In this document: piece after piece, positions 14,707 through 21,439 of the stretch
How positions within the stretch are numbered: the stretch's first letter is position 1
Layout of the letters: every line of letters begins with the position of its first letter
Source: Pseudomonas donghuensis
Lineage (GTDB): Bacteria > Pseudomonadota > Gammaproteobacteria > Pseudomonadales > Pseudomonadaceae
DNA length: 34,882 bases
Reading direction: 5' to 3'
Assembly (NCBI RefSeq): GCF_000259195.1
Contig: NZ_JH650789.1
Span: forward strand, 1,663-36,544
The notes under the pieces: model-generated
Database searches by the model: none
Told to the model about the DNA's origin: nothing
Seen by the model: only the letters and a program-made list of their open reading frames with translations
Position numbers and translations under genes: made by a program

Positions 14707-15380
14707 CGTGATTCGCTCTTGAGCTTGGCGAAGCTTTTGCGCAGGTCGCTGGCCCAGCCGTCCAGCACTGGCTTGACGTTCTCCAGGGCCAGCTTGGAGG
14801 TGTTGTTTTCCAAGGCCTCGCCGGTGCCTTTGCGTACCACCTGAGCGATCACCTTGTTGTTGCCACCGTCGAGGAAGGCTGCCTCGGTGGCGATGTCCAC
14901 TTCCTGGTCGCGGCCACCGGCGGCAGTGTTGACGGCGGCGGCCACCAGGGCGATGGGGATCACTTCGTAGGGCTTGAGGCCTTCGGTCTTGGTCGACACG
15001 GCGGTGATCGCCGGGCGCACCACCAGCACACCCGGGCCCGGACCCTGAGCCAAGGGCAGCTCGGCACCCAGTTCACGCTTGAGCGCGGTGTTGTAGTACT
15101 GGGTGATCTGCCCCAGGGTCTGCGGCGATATCGCCGCAGTGGGCTGGGGCTTGGGGTAGAACTGGCTGGGCTCGATATACACCTTGGTGAAGCGCGCGGC
15201 TTTCACCTGCGGGTCGATCCAGCGCATCACCGGCTGGCCGGAGATGCTTTCGGCGGGCTTGAGGCGGCTATAGTCCTTGAGAAACCCGGAATACTGGCTG
15301 GGGTCGACCCGGGAGCTGGCGCAACCGGCCAATACGATAAGGGCGGAGCAGAGCAGGGTGGAGCGCAAGGTGGGTTTCAT
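14703..15380 (-). CDS. DUF3313-like lipoprotein
   Basis: This 225-residue lipoprotein begins MKPTLRSTLLCSALIVLAGC; the lipobox VLAGC puts the lipidated Cys at residue 20. The mature part starts ASSRVDPSQYSGFLKDYSRL and continues with KFTKVYIEP-like and GPGPGVLVVRPAITAV blocks, which I associate with the DUF3313 family of unknown function. Residues near 150 are hydrophobic (VIPIALVAAAVNTAAGG). The residue after Cys is Ala, which favours outer-membrane sorting. The open frame runs 54 codons further upstream through REP-related DNA, but the signal peptide fixes the start at 15380. Function unknown. Confidence 0.8.
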   Translation of the reverse strand: MKPTLRSTLLCSALIVLAGCASSRVDPSQYSGFLKDYSRLKPAESISGQPVMRWIDPQVKAARFTKVYIEPSQFYPKPQPTAAISPQTLGQITQYYNTALKRELGAELPLAQGPGPGVLVVRPAITAVSTKTEGLKPYEVIPIALVAAAVNTAAGGRDQEVDIATEAAFLDGGNNKVIAQVVRKGTGEALENNTSKLALENVKPVLDGWASDLRKSFAKLKSESR

Positions 15381-15460
15381 CGACTTTCGTATCCTTGGCA
15401 ATGACCGCACGGGGCAGGGGATTGATCGCCTGAACAACGCTAGCAGCTCTTGGCCAGGTC

Positions 15461-15490
15461 GCCAGCGATCGAGCGCAAAGCGCTCGTAAA
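15461..15490 (-). repeat. Copy 1 of a 30-bp REP-linked element
   Basis: Read on the minus strand this matches, with two differences in 30 bases, the elements at 16065-16094 and 16666-16695 (TTTACGAGCGCTTYGCRCTC then GATCGCTGGC). It contains the perfect palindrome CGAGCGC-AAA-GCGCTCG. Unlike the other copies it is not followed by the CCAGCTCCCACA REP arm. It lies in the 161-bp gap between the divergent lipoprotein and acetyltransferase genes. Confidence 0.7.
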
Positions 15491-15541
15491 GGATAGGTCT
15501 ATGCAATACTTGTCGGTCCTTACCCACCTCAGGACCCCGCA

Positions 15542-16042
15542 ATGGACTTGCCCCGCCGCCTGCGCAGCAAACAGCTGAAACTCCACGCCCCGGAACTGAC
15601 CTTTGCCGCGCAACTGCAGGCTGTGCTCAACGCCAACTACGGCTTCCACCGTGAATTTTTGCCCTGGGCCCGCGACGACTGGACCCTGGAGCAGGCGCGG
15701 CAAAGCCTGCTCCAGGCCCGGCAGAACTGGGCAGCGCCCCAGGGCGAAAAACGCTACTACCTGTTCCTGGCCAGCGGCGAACTGATCGGCTGCCTGGGCG
15801 TGCGCCCGGATGCCCAGGGCAAGGTCGGCTTGGGCTACTGGATCGCCGAGGTCCATGCCCGGCAGGGCTTGATGACCGAGGCGCTGGAAACACTGCTGCC
15901 GGTGCTGGAAGGCTCGCTGCTGTGGCTGACCACGTCGCCGGCGAATGTGGCTTGCCAGCGGCTGGCGGAGAGGTTGGGGTTCCGGCGGGTGGCTGCGGCG
16001 AGTGGGGCGAATGCGCGGTTGCGGTATGAGTTGAGGTGCTGA
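15542..16042 (+). CDS. GNAT-family N-acetyltransferase (RimJ/RimL-like)
   Basis: This 166-residue protein has the compact GNAT fold. A central strand (YYLFLASGELIGCLGVRPD) leads into GKVGLGYWIAEVHARQGLMTEALETLLP; the R-Q-G-L/M-T-E-A run is the acetyl-CoA binding loop and helix typical of the RimJ/RimL group. The end ANVACQRLAERLGFRRV is the usual final helix. The substrate cannot be told; members acetylate protein N-termini, amines or antibiotics. AGGA lies about 8 nt before the ATG. The gene is flanked by REP-linked elements in opposite orientation. Confidence 0.85.
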   Translation: MDLPRRLRSKQLKLHAPELTFAAQLQAVLNANYGFHREFLPWARDDWTLEQARQSLLQARQNWAAPQGEKRYYLFLASGELIGCLGVRPDAQGKVGLGYWIAEVHARQGLMTEALETLLPVLEGSLLWLTTSPANVACQRLAERLGFRRVAAASGANARLRYELRC

Positions 16043-16064
16043 TTCAAAGTCGGCGTTGCCTGGG

Positions 16065-16156
16065 TTTACGAGCGCTTCGCACTCGATCGCTGGCAAGGCC
16101 AGCTCCCACAAGTTCAGCGTTACGCCGGCCACTGTGGGAGCTGGCTTGCCAGCGAT
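16065..16156 (+). repeat. Copy 2 of the 30-bp element followed by a REP inverted pair
   Basis: The 30-bp element occupies 16065-16094. It merges with a REP arm ATCGCTGGCAAGGCCAGC (from 16086), whose partner TGTGGGAGCTGGCTTGCC runs to 16156. The left arm carries one extra G, giving a single bulge. It begins 22 bp after the acetyltransferase stop and could form a strong 3' hairpin. Confidence 0.8.
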
Positions 16157-16183
16157 GAGGCCGGCAAAGCGCTAGCCAATCTC

Positions 16184-16197
16184 AGGTCCTAGGACCT
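16184..16197. promoter_or_regulatory. Perfect 14-bp palindrome AGGTCCTAGGACCT
   Basis: It is perfectly self-complementary and lies upstream of the DUF3077 leader, about 60 bp before the leader's outer helix. The right end overlaps TATCCT, a possible -10 hexamer for the leader transcript. It could be an operator. No regulator is suggested by sequence. Confidence 0.35.
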
Positions 16198-16216
16198 ATC
16201 CTAACCATTACGCTCT

Positions 16217-16261
16217 ATGGTGGCTGTGCGCGGGAGGGCTTCGGCCCTGCCGGGTTCCTAA
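16217..16261 (+). CDS. Possible 14-codon upstream ORF in the DUF3077 leader
   Basis: ATG at 16217, product MVAVRGRASALPGS, TAA at 16259-16261. The stop falls inside the 5' strand of the outer helix (16256-16264), so a ribosome terminating here would disturb that helix. There is no clear Shine-Dalgarno sequence, so translation is uncertain. A second frame through the same region is open from about 16159 to a TGA at 16342-16344, but has no ATG, GTG or TTG start. Confidence 0.25.
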   Translation: MVAVRGRASALPGS

Positions 16262-16340
16262 CTTACCGGTTCGCCAACCCGCGTACAGCTGCCACCCATT
16301 TGTTTGGCGACGAAAGCGTGGCGGCTCCACAAGTTAGGAG
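16236..16340 (+). promoter_or_regulatory. Structured 5' leader of the DUF3077 gene that sequesters its Shine-Dalgarno sequence
   Basis: Seen directly: TCCTAACTT (16256-16264) pairs with AAGTTAGGA (16331-16339), burying the AGGAG ribosome site (16336-16340) of the gene at 16347. Inside this helix are two interleaved pairings. TCGCCAA (16271-16277) pairs with TTGGCGA (16304-16310), and AGCTGCCAC (16287-16295) pairs with GTGGCGGCT (16318-16326, one G-U). The order A-B-A'-B' with connecting loops of 9, 8 and 7 nt means a pseudoknot or two mutually exclusive folds. Just upstream is a UUCG-capped hairpin AGGGC-TTCG-GCCCT (16235-16248). This is the layout of a translational riboregulator. The ligand or trigger is unknown, and I do not know whether it is already catalogued. 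Confidence 0.6.
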
Positions 16341-16346
16341 TTGACC

Positions 16347-16649
16347 ATGAAAAAGCTCGTCCCCGATCCCCCAAGCCTGCACCTCGCTGAAACCGTCGAA
16401 ACCCCTGTCAACAGTTGCCCGGAGCACCCACCCTTGTTCAGCGTGTGCGCAGGTGTCAGCGCCGAAGACGCGCTGGTGCATGCCTTGCTGTACCTCAAGA
16501 GCGCCAGCGCCACTATTGGCCAGGCGGTGCAGCACTGCAGTGAGGAAGGACGAGGGTTTGTCTGCTCGGCCCAGCAATCGGTGGAGCTGGCCAGGGCGCT
16601 GGTGGATGCGTTGTTGGACGGGATTGAGTTGAGGGTGCTGAAAGACTGA
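16347..16649 (+). CDS. DUF3077-family small protein
   Basis: This 100-residue protein starts MKKLVPDPPSLHLAETVETP at the ATG at 16347, with AGGAG 6 nt upstream; a TTG two codons earlier is less likely. The middle (FSVCAGVSAEDALVHALLYLKSASATIGQA) and the end (QQSVELARALVDALLDGIELRVL) read as amphipathic helices, so it is probably a small helical cytoplasmic protein. I associate this pattern with DUF3077, found mainly in Pseudomonas; its function is unknown to me. Two Cys occur (SVCAG and FVCSA), plus one near residue 28. The structured leader suggests strong translational control. The gene with its leader sits between two directly repeated REP-linked elements. Confidence 0.75.
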   Translation: MKKLVPDPPSLHLAETVETPVNSCPEHPPLFSVCAGVSAEDALVHALLYLKSASATIGQAVQHCSEEGRGFVCSAQQSVELARALVDALLDGIELRVLKD

Positions 16650-16665
16650 CTCGGTGTCGCCTGAA

Positions 16666-16744
16666 TTTACGAGCGCTGCGCACTCGATCGCTGGCAAGCC
16701 AGCTCCCACAGGGTCAGCATGTGGGAGCCGGACTTGCCGGCGAT
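16666..16744 (+). repeat. Copy 3 of the 30-bp element followed by a hybrid REP pair
   Basis: The 30-bp element is at 16666-16695 and runs into the arm ATCGCTGGCAAGCCAGCTCC (from 16687). The facing arm, TGTGGGAGCCGGACTTGCC to 16744, is of a different REP subtype (GCCGG instead of GCTGG), so the stem carries mismatches. It lies between the DUF3077 gene and the convergent hydratase gene, where it could act as a transcription barrier. Confidence 0.75.
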
Positions 16745-16769
16745 GGGCTGCAAGGCAGCCCCGGGAGCG

Positions 16770-17516
16770 TCAATCCTTGACCAGTGCCCGCAACGCCGCT
16801 TTCGCCTCTGGCGTGTGCAGCCGCTCGATAAACAGCAAGCCTTCACGTTGAACAGTGACCTCCAGCTCCTGCCGATGGGCATCCTTGAGCAAGCGCTTGC
16901 TGATCCGTAGCGCATCCTGGGGCAAGGCCTGCAGGCGCTGGGCCAGTTTGCGTGCGGCCGCCAGGCACTGTTCGCCATCCTCATGCAGTTCATTGGCCAG
17001 GCCCCACTCGACGGCCTGTTCGCCCGTGAGCAGCTCATTGCACAGCAACAGTCGCGCCGCCCGCGCATGGCCGAGCAGCCGTGGCAGCAACAGGCTGGAA
17101 CCAAATTCCGGGCACAAGCCCAACGGCACGAACGGCAGGCGCAGTTTGGCCGAGCGGCTGACCAGCACCTGGTCGCAGTGCAGCAGCAGGGTGGTGCCGA
17201 TGCCGATGGCCGGCCCCGCCACCGCAGCGATCAGCGGTTTGTCCAGGGCCATGATCACCCGCATCAGGCGAAACACCGGGCTGTCCATGGCAGTGGGCGG
17301 GTTGTCGAGAAAATCCTTCAGGTCGTTGCCGGCGCAAAAGCACTGTGGGCCACCGGTGAGCAGGATCACCTCGACCTGCGCATCCTCGGCCGCTGCCCGC
17401 AACTGATCGCCCAACCGCGTGTACATGGCCGTGTTCAGCGCATTGAGCTTATCTGGGCGGTTGAGGGTCAGGGTCAGCAGGCCCTGGTGCAGTTCGCGTG
17501 TGATCAACTCGTTCAT
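16770..17516 (-). CDS. Enoyl-CoA hydratase/isomerase family protein
   Basis: This 248-residue crotonase-fold protein has both oxyanion-hole blocks: CFCAGNDLKDF (near residues 60-70) and AAVAGPAIGIGTTLLLHCD (near 98-116). The active-site region is LPFVPLGLCPEFGSSLLLPRLLG, with Glu in PEFGSS. That spacing is more like the delta3,delta2-enoyl-CoA isomerases and PaaG-type isomerases than classic hydratases, so isomerase activity is likely, though not certain. It is normal length. The start is 24 bp after the XRE-cupin stop, in a leftward operon headed by the flavin oxidoreductase, and suggests a CoA-ester step in that pathway. Confidence 0.88.
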   Translation of the reverse strand: MNELITRELHQGLLTLTLNRPDKLNALNTAMYTRLGDQLRAAAEDAQVEVILLTGGPQCFCAGNDLKDFLDNPPTAMDSPVFRLMRVIMALDKPLIAAVAGPAIGIGTTLLLHCDQVLVSRSAKLRLPFVPLGLCPEFGSSLLLPRLLGHARAARLLLCNELLTGEQAVEWGLANELHEDGEQCLAAARKLAQRLQALPQDALRISKRLLKDAHRQELEVTVQREGLLFIERLHTPEAKAALRALVKD

Positions 17517-17540
17517 GGCGTGCCTGTGTTGTTGTAGGTA

Positions 17541-18146
17541 TCAGAACGTCGGCGGGGTGATCACCCAGATCACCACCGCATCCACCTCGCCAGGGTTGCC
17601 GTAACGGTGCGGCTCCTGGCTGGAAAAACTGAAGCTGTCGCCTTCGCTCAGCTGAAAATGCCGCTCGCCGACCCACAGCTCGAAACTGCCGGACAGCAGG
17701 TAGCCGGCTTCTTCGCCATCATGGCTATAGCTTTGCTGGCTGTAGGTGCCCGGTGGGAAGCGCGAGTGAAGAATCTCTAGTTGGCGGTTGGGTTGCGGGG
17801 TGAGCAACTGGTCGACGATGCCGTCTTCGTAATGCACGCTCAGGCGGCTGTTCTTGCGTACCACGTAACCGTTGTCTTCCGGGGCGGTGCTGGCTTCGCT
17901 GGCGAAGAACCACTGGATGGTCACGCCCAGGCTGCGGGCGATGTTGAACAGCGCCGGGATCGACGGGTAGGAGAGGTTGCGCTCCAGCTGGCTGATGTAG
18001 CCGGCGGTGAGCTCGCTCTGTTCGGCAAGCTCGGCCAGGGTCATGCCGCGGCGCTTGCGCAGGCCGCGGATGCGGGTGCCGAGAAAATGCGGGGCGCTGG
18101 CACCTTCCTGGCTGGCGGCGGGCGGCGTCTTGCTGCTGTTGCTCAT
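17541..18146 (-). CDS. XRE-family regulator with C-terminal cupin domain
   Basis: This 201-residue regulator has a helix-turn-helix at about residues 24-80 (IRGLRKRRGMTLAELAEQSELTAGYISQLERNLSYPSIPAL) and a cupin sensor domain at about 125-198 (HDGEEAGYLLSGSFELWVGERHFQLSEGDSFSFSSQEPHRYGN). This design is that of PuuR/MppR-like regulators, which often control amine, amino-acid or polyamine catabolism. It lies between the oxidoreductase (46 bp upstream) and the enoyl-CoA hydratase gene (24 bp downstream) and probably controls the operon it sits in. The 10-bp-arm inverted repeat at 20197-20225 is a candidate site for it or for the TetR protein. Confidence 0.92.
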   Translation of the reverse strand: MSNSSKTPPAASQEGASAPHFLGTRIRGLRKRRGMTLAELAEQSELTAGYISQLERNLSYPSIPALFNIARSLGVTIQWFFASEASTAPEDNGYVVRKNSRLSVHYEDGIVDQLLTPQPNRQLEILHSRFPPGTYSQQSYSHDGEEAGYLLSGSFELWVGERHFQLSEGDSFSFSSQEPHRYGNPGEVDAVVIWVITPPTF

Positions 18147-18192
18147 GGCGTGCTCCGAACCGCACTGTCAAAGCCCCGGAGTATAAACAGCC

Positions 18193-20142
18193 TTACAGGC
18201 TCCAGGCGACCTTCAAACCGTCGTAGACGGCTTCTTCAACCGTGCGCGGGGCCAGGCAGTCGCCGATGCGTTTTACCTCGACCAGGCCGTGCAGTTGCGC
18301 CGCCAGGGTATCGACCGGCTGATGGCCCTGGCACAGCACCAGGGTGTCGATGTCTTCAAAGATCATCGGCTCGCCGCTGGCGGTGTGTTGCAGGTACACG
18401 GTGTTGTCGTCGCAGCCGTACAGGCGTGCATAGGGGGTGATCGGGATGCCCAGCTTGTGCAGTTCGCCAGCCATCTGGTCGCGTACGTACAGCGGCAGGC
18501 TTTCGCCGCAGTGGGTGCCGTTGACCGCCAGTTGCACCTGGTGGCCTTCACGCACCAGGCGCTCGGCGATGCCCGGGCCGATCCAGTCGCAGCGCCAGTC
18601 GACCACCAGCACCGAGCGCCCGGGCTTGGCCTCGCCACGCAGGATCTGCCAGGCATCGACCACCTGCAGGTCGCCGCCGCGCTCGAAGGCCGGCCAGTAA
18701 GGTTCGGCACCGGTGGCGACGATCACCAGGTCAGGCTGCTCGCGCTCGACCAGGGCGCGATCCACGCGCGTGTTGCGCACCACCTTGACCCCGGCCAGGT
18801 GCATCTCGCGCTGCAGGTTGGTGCTGGCGCCGCCGAACTCGGCCCGGCGCGGCAGCAGTTGCGCGAGCAGCACCTGGCCGCCGAGCTGGGCGCTGGCTTC
18901 ATACAAAGTGACGTCATGGCCACGGGCTGCGGCCACCGCCGCGGCCTTCATGCCGGCCGGGCCGCCACCGGCGATCATCACCCGCTTGCGTGTAGTCGCT
19001 GCCTGCTGGGTGCCGAACTGCTGCTCGCGCCCGGTTTCCGGATGCTGGATGCACGAGATCGGCAGGCCCTTGTGAAAATGACCGATGCAGGCCTGGTTGC
19101 AAGCGATGCAGGCGCGCACGTCTTCGACGCGTTCGCTGCAGGTCTTGTTGGGCATCTGCGGGTCGCAAATCAGCGCGCGGGTCATGCCGCAGACATCGGC
19201 CTGGCCACGGGCGAGGATCAGCTCCGCTTCCTGCGGCTGGTTGATGCGCCCGGTAACGAACAGCGGAATGTTCAGCTGTGCCTTGAAAGTCCCGGCCTCT
19301 CGCGCCAGATAGGCCGCCTCGATGGCCATGGGCGGGACGATGTGCACCGCACCACCGAGCGACGCCGAGGTGCCGGCGACGATGTGCACATAGTCCAGAT
19401 CGGACTGCAGCATTTTTACCGCCGCCAGCGATTCGTCCTCGGTCAGGCCCTCGGCATCGCGCTCATCGGCGCTGATGCGCAGGCCGATGATGAAATCGTC
19501 TGCCGTTGCCGCACGTACCGCGGCGATCACTTCGCGGACAAACCGCAGCCGTTGCTGCAACTCACCGTTGTAGCCATCGCTGCGGCGGTTGACCCGTGGG
19601 TTGATGAACTGCGCCGGCAGGTAACCGTGGCTGGCAACCACCTCGACACCGTCGATGCCGGCCTGGTGCAGGCGCCGGGCCGCGGCGGCGTAACCGGCGA
19701 CGATCTCGTCGATCATGCTCTGGTCGAGCGCCCGCGGCATCACCCGAAAACGCTCGTTGGGCACTGCCGACGCCGAGTAGGCCACCGCCAGCAGGCCATC
19801 GCTGGATTCCATGATTTCCCGCCCCGGGTGAAAGATCTGCGACAGCACCACGGTGCCATGGGCATGGCAGGTCTCGGCCAGCTGGCGGTAACCCTCGATA
19901 CAGGCGTCGTCGGTGGCCATCAGCACGTGGGAGGTGTAGCGGGCGCTGTCGTGCACCCCGGCCACCTGCAGCACGATCAGGCCGACGCCCCCGGCGGCGC
20001 GGGCCTGGTGGTAGGCGATCAGGCGCTCGTTGACCAGGTTGTCGGTGGGCATCGAGGTGTCGTGGCCGCTGGACATGATGCGGTTCTTCAGGCGTTTGCC
20101 CCGGATTTGCAGCGGTTCGAACAGGTGCGTGAAGGTCGACAT
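18193..20142 (-). CDS. Old Yellow Enzyme-type FMN/[4Fe-4S]/FAD oxidoreductase (dienoyl-CoA reductase/amine dehydrogenase superfamily)
   Basis: This 649-residue enzyme has three parts. Residues 1-340 form an FMN-binding TIM barrel (LFEPLQIRGKRLKNRIMSSG; SHGYLPAQFINPRVNRRSDGY). A Cys cluster follows with Cys345, 348, 352 and 364 (C-x2-C-x3-C-x11-C), fitting one [4Fe-4S]. The FAD/NAD(P)-binding domain starts with VMIAGGGPAGMKAAAVAAARG near residue 388. The same layout occurs in 2,4-dienoyl-CoA reductase, trimethylamine and histamine dehydrogenases and N-methylproline demethylases. I cannot tell which reaction applies. The start MSTFTHLFEP was chosen over a 34-codon upstream extension that runs through the promoter. 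It heads a leftward operon with XRE-cupin and hydratase genes and is divergent from an orphan binding protein. Confidence 0.9.
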   Translation of the reverse strand: MSTFTHLFEPLQIRGKRLKNRIMSSGHDTSMPTDNLVNERLIAYHQARAAGGVGLIVLQVAGVHDSARYTSHVLMATDDACIEGYRQLAETCHAHGTVVLSQIFHPGREIMESSDGLLAVAYSASAVPNERFRVMPRALDQSMIDEIVAGYAAAARRLHQAGIDGVEVVASHGYLPAQFINPRVNRRSDGYNGELQQRLRFVREVIAAVRAATADDFIIGLRISADERDAEGLTEDESLAAVKMLQSDLDYVHIVAGTSASLGGAVHIVPPMAIEAAYLAREAGTFKAQLNIPLFVTGRINQPQEAELILARGQADVCGMTRALICDPQMPNKTCSERVEDVRACIACNQACIGHFHKGLPISCIQHPETGREQQFGTQQAATTRKRVMIAGGGPAGMKAAAVAAARGHDVTLYEASAQLGGQVLLAQLLPRRAEFGGASTNLQREMHLAGVKVVRNTRVDRALVEREQPDLVIVATGAEPYWPAFERGGDLQVVDAWQILRGEAKPGRSVLVVDWRCDWIGPGIAERLVREGHQVQLAVNGTHCGESLPLYVRDQMAGELHKLGIPITPYARLYGCDDNTVYLQHTASGEPMIFEDIDTLVLCQGHQPVDTLAAQLHGLVEVKRIGDCLAPRTVEEAVYDGLKVAWSL

Positions 20143-20177
20143 GCGGGTCAGGCTCCAGCGGGGTGTTGTTATTATTT

Positions 20178-20225
20178 TTCTATAGAAGTGTACCGACAGT
20201 AAAAAATCAACTTGTTTTTTTACTG
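20178..20225. promoter_or_regulatory. Divergent promoter with palindromic -10-like box and 10-bp-arm inverted repeat
   Basis: TTCTATAGAA (20178-20187) is palindromic and supplies a TATAGA hexamer for leftward transcription into the oxidoreductase. CAGTAAAAAA (20197-20206) and TTTTTTACTG (20216-20225) are perfect inverted arms with a 9-base spacer, covering where the -35 box would be. This is a good place for a repressor. The region is sharply AT-rich against its surroundings. Confidence 0.5.
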
Positions 20226-20326
20226 GCCTTTGACTAGTTTGCAATCACCCCCGGGTCCTGGGGCACACCTCACAACAACAAGAAAACGGGCCACGCATCA
20301 CGTGGTACCGGCAAGAGGAACCATTG

Positions 20327-21364
20327 ATGAAATCGAACCTGCTCAAGCGCTCTCCCTGGTTGTTCGCCCTTGCTGTCGGCGCCGTCCAGGCAGCACCGGA
20401 CATGGTCGTGGTCGCCTACGGCGGCGCCGGCCAGAAAGCCCAGGATGCGGCGATCTTCAAGCCGTTCAGTGCCCAGGACGGCAGCACGTTGATCCAGAGC
20501 GAGTACAACGGCGAAATGGCCCGGATCAAGGTCATGGTCGATACCGGCAACGTCGACTGGGACCTGGTGCAGATCGAAGGCCCGGACCTGATGCGCGGCT
20601 GCGACGAGGGCATGTACGAGCGCCTCGACTGGACCCGGCTCGGGCGTGCCGAGCAGTTGATCCCCGATGCCGCTCAGGAATGCGGCTCGGCGGTGCTGGT
20701 GTGGAGCGTGGCGATCGCCTACGACCGCAACAAGCTGGCCCAGGCACCGACCTCATGGGCGGATTTCTGGGACGTGAAAAAAATCCCCGGCAAACGCGGC
20801 CTGCGCAAGCGGGCGGTGTACAACCTGGAGTTCGCGCTGATGGCCGACGGGGTCAAGGTCGAGGACGTGTACAAGGTCCTGGCCACCCCCGAGGGCGTCG
20901 ACCGCGCCTTCAACAAGCTCAGCGAGCTCAAGCCCTATATCCAGTGGTGGGAAGCCGGCGCGCAACCGGCGCAGTGGCTGAGCGCCGGCGATGTGGTGAT
21001 GACCTCGACCTACAGCGGCCGGGTCGCCGTCGCCGCTCAACAGGGCAGCCCGTTGGCCCTGGTGTGGCCGGGCAGCCTATACGGCATGGATTACTGGGCG
21101 ATCATCAAGGGCTCCAGGCATGTCGACCAGGCCAAGCGCCTGATCGCCTTCGCCAACCAGCCCGACACCCAGGTGCGCTATGTGAAGGAGATTCCTTACG
21201 GGCCGACCAACATCCAGGCCGCCGCCGAGCTTGATCCGCAGCTGGCCAGCTGGGTGCCGACCTCCAGGCAGAACCTTGAAGGCGCGCTGTCGATGAACGT
21301 CGAGTTCTGGGTCGATCATGGCGATGAACTGGAAGAGCGCTTCAACGCCTGGGCCAGCCGCTGA
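20327..21364 (+). CDS. PotD-like periplasmic substrate-binding protein of an ABC transporter
   Basis: This 345-residue protein has an N-terminal signal peptide (MKSNLLKRSPWLFALAVGAVQA, cut near AQA/AP). The mature part starts PDMVVVAYGGAGQKAQDAAIF, the spermidine/putrescine-type (PotD/SBP_bac_8) beginning. DLVQIEGPDLMRGCDEGM and PTSWADFWDVKKIPGKRGLR are also typical. It should capture a small cationic compound. AAGAGGAA precedes the ATG at 20327; a TTG one codon earlier is less likely. No ATPase or permease gene follows in the window, so it is an orphan component or serves a transporter encoded elsewhere. It is divergent from the oxidoreductase, and a hairpin and the aldolase gene follow. Confidence 0.9.
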   Translation: MKSNLLKRSPWLFALAVGAVQAAPDMVVVAYGGAGQKAQDAAIFKPFSAQDGSTLIQSEYNGEMARIKVMVDTGNVDWDLVQIEGPDLMRGCDEGMYERLDWTRLGRAEQLIPDAAQECGSAVLVWSVAIAYDRNKLAQAPTSWADFWDVKKIPGKRGLRKRAVYNLEFALMADGVKVEDVYKVLATPEGVDRAFNKLSELKPYIQWWEAGAQPAQWLSAGDVVMTSTYSGRVAVAAQQGSPLALVWPGSLYGMDYWAIIKGSRHVDQAKRLIAFANQPDTQVRYVKEIPYGPTNIQAAAELDPQLASWVPTSRQNLEGALSMNVEFWVDHGDELEERFNAWASR

Positions 21365-21375
21365 ACCCTCGCCGA

Positions 21376-21401
21376 GGCTGGACATCGCACGATGTCCAGC
21401 C
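21376..21401 (+). terminator. Intercistronic hairpin after the binding-protein gene
   Basis: GGCTGGACATC (21376-21386) pairs perfectly with GATGTCCAGCC (21391-21401) around a GCAC loop. It starts 11 bp after the stop codon. No T run follows, so it is more likely a partial terminator or an mRNA-stabilising hairpin that keeps the binding protein in excess over the aldolase. Confidence 0.5.
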
Positions 21402-21439
21402 CTATTGTCTGGCCAGCCTTTCGCCTGAGGACAACAATA

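Noticed and set aside
15440..16132. Long minus-strand frames over REP DNA, for example those at 15440-16132 and 16263-16709
   Set aside because: They begin inside REP palindromes, run antisense to well-supported genes and show no family features.
16256..16340. An integron attC site suggested by CCTAAC/GTTAGG ends and internal complementarity
   Set aside because: The inner pairings interleave instead of nesting, the R-box pattern GTTRRRY is not met (GTTAGGA), and no integrase or cassette array is present.
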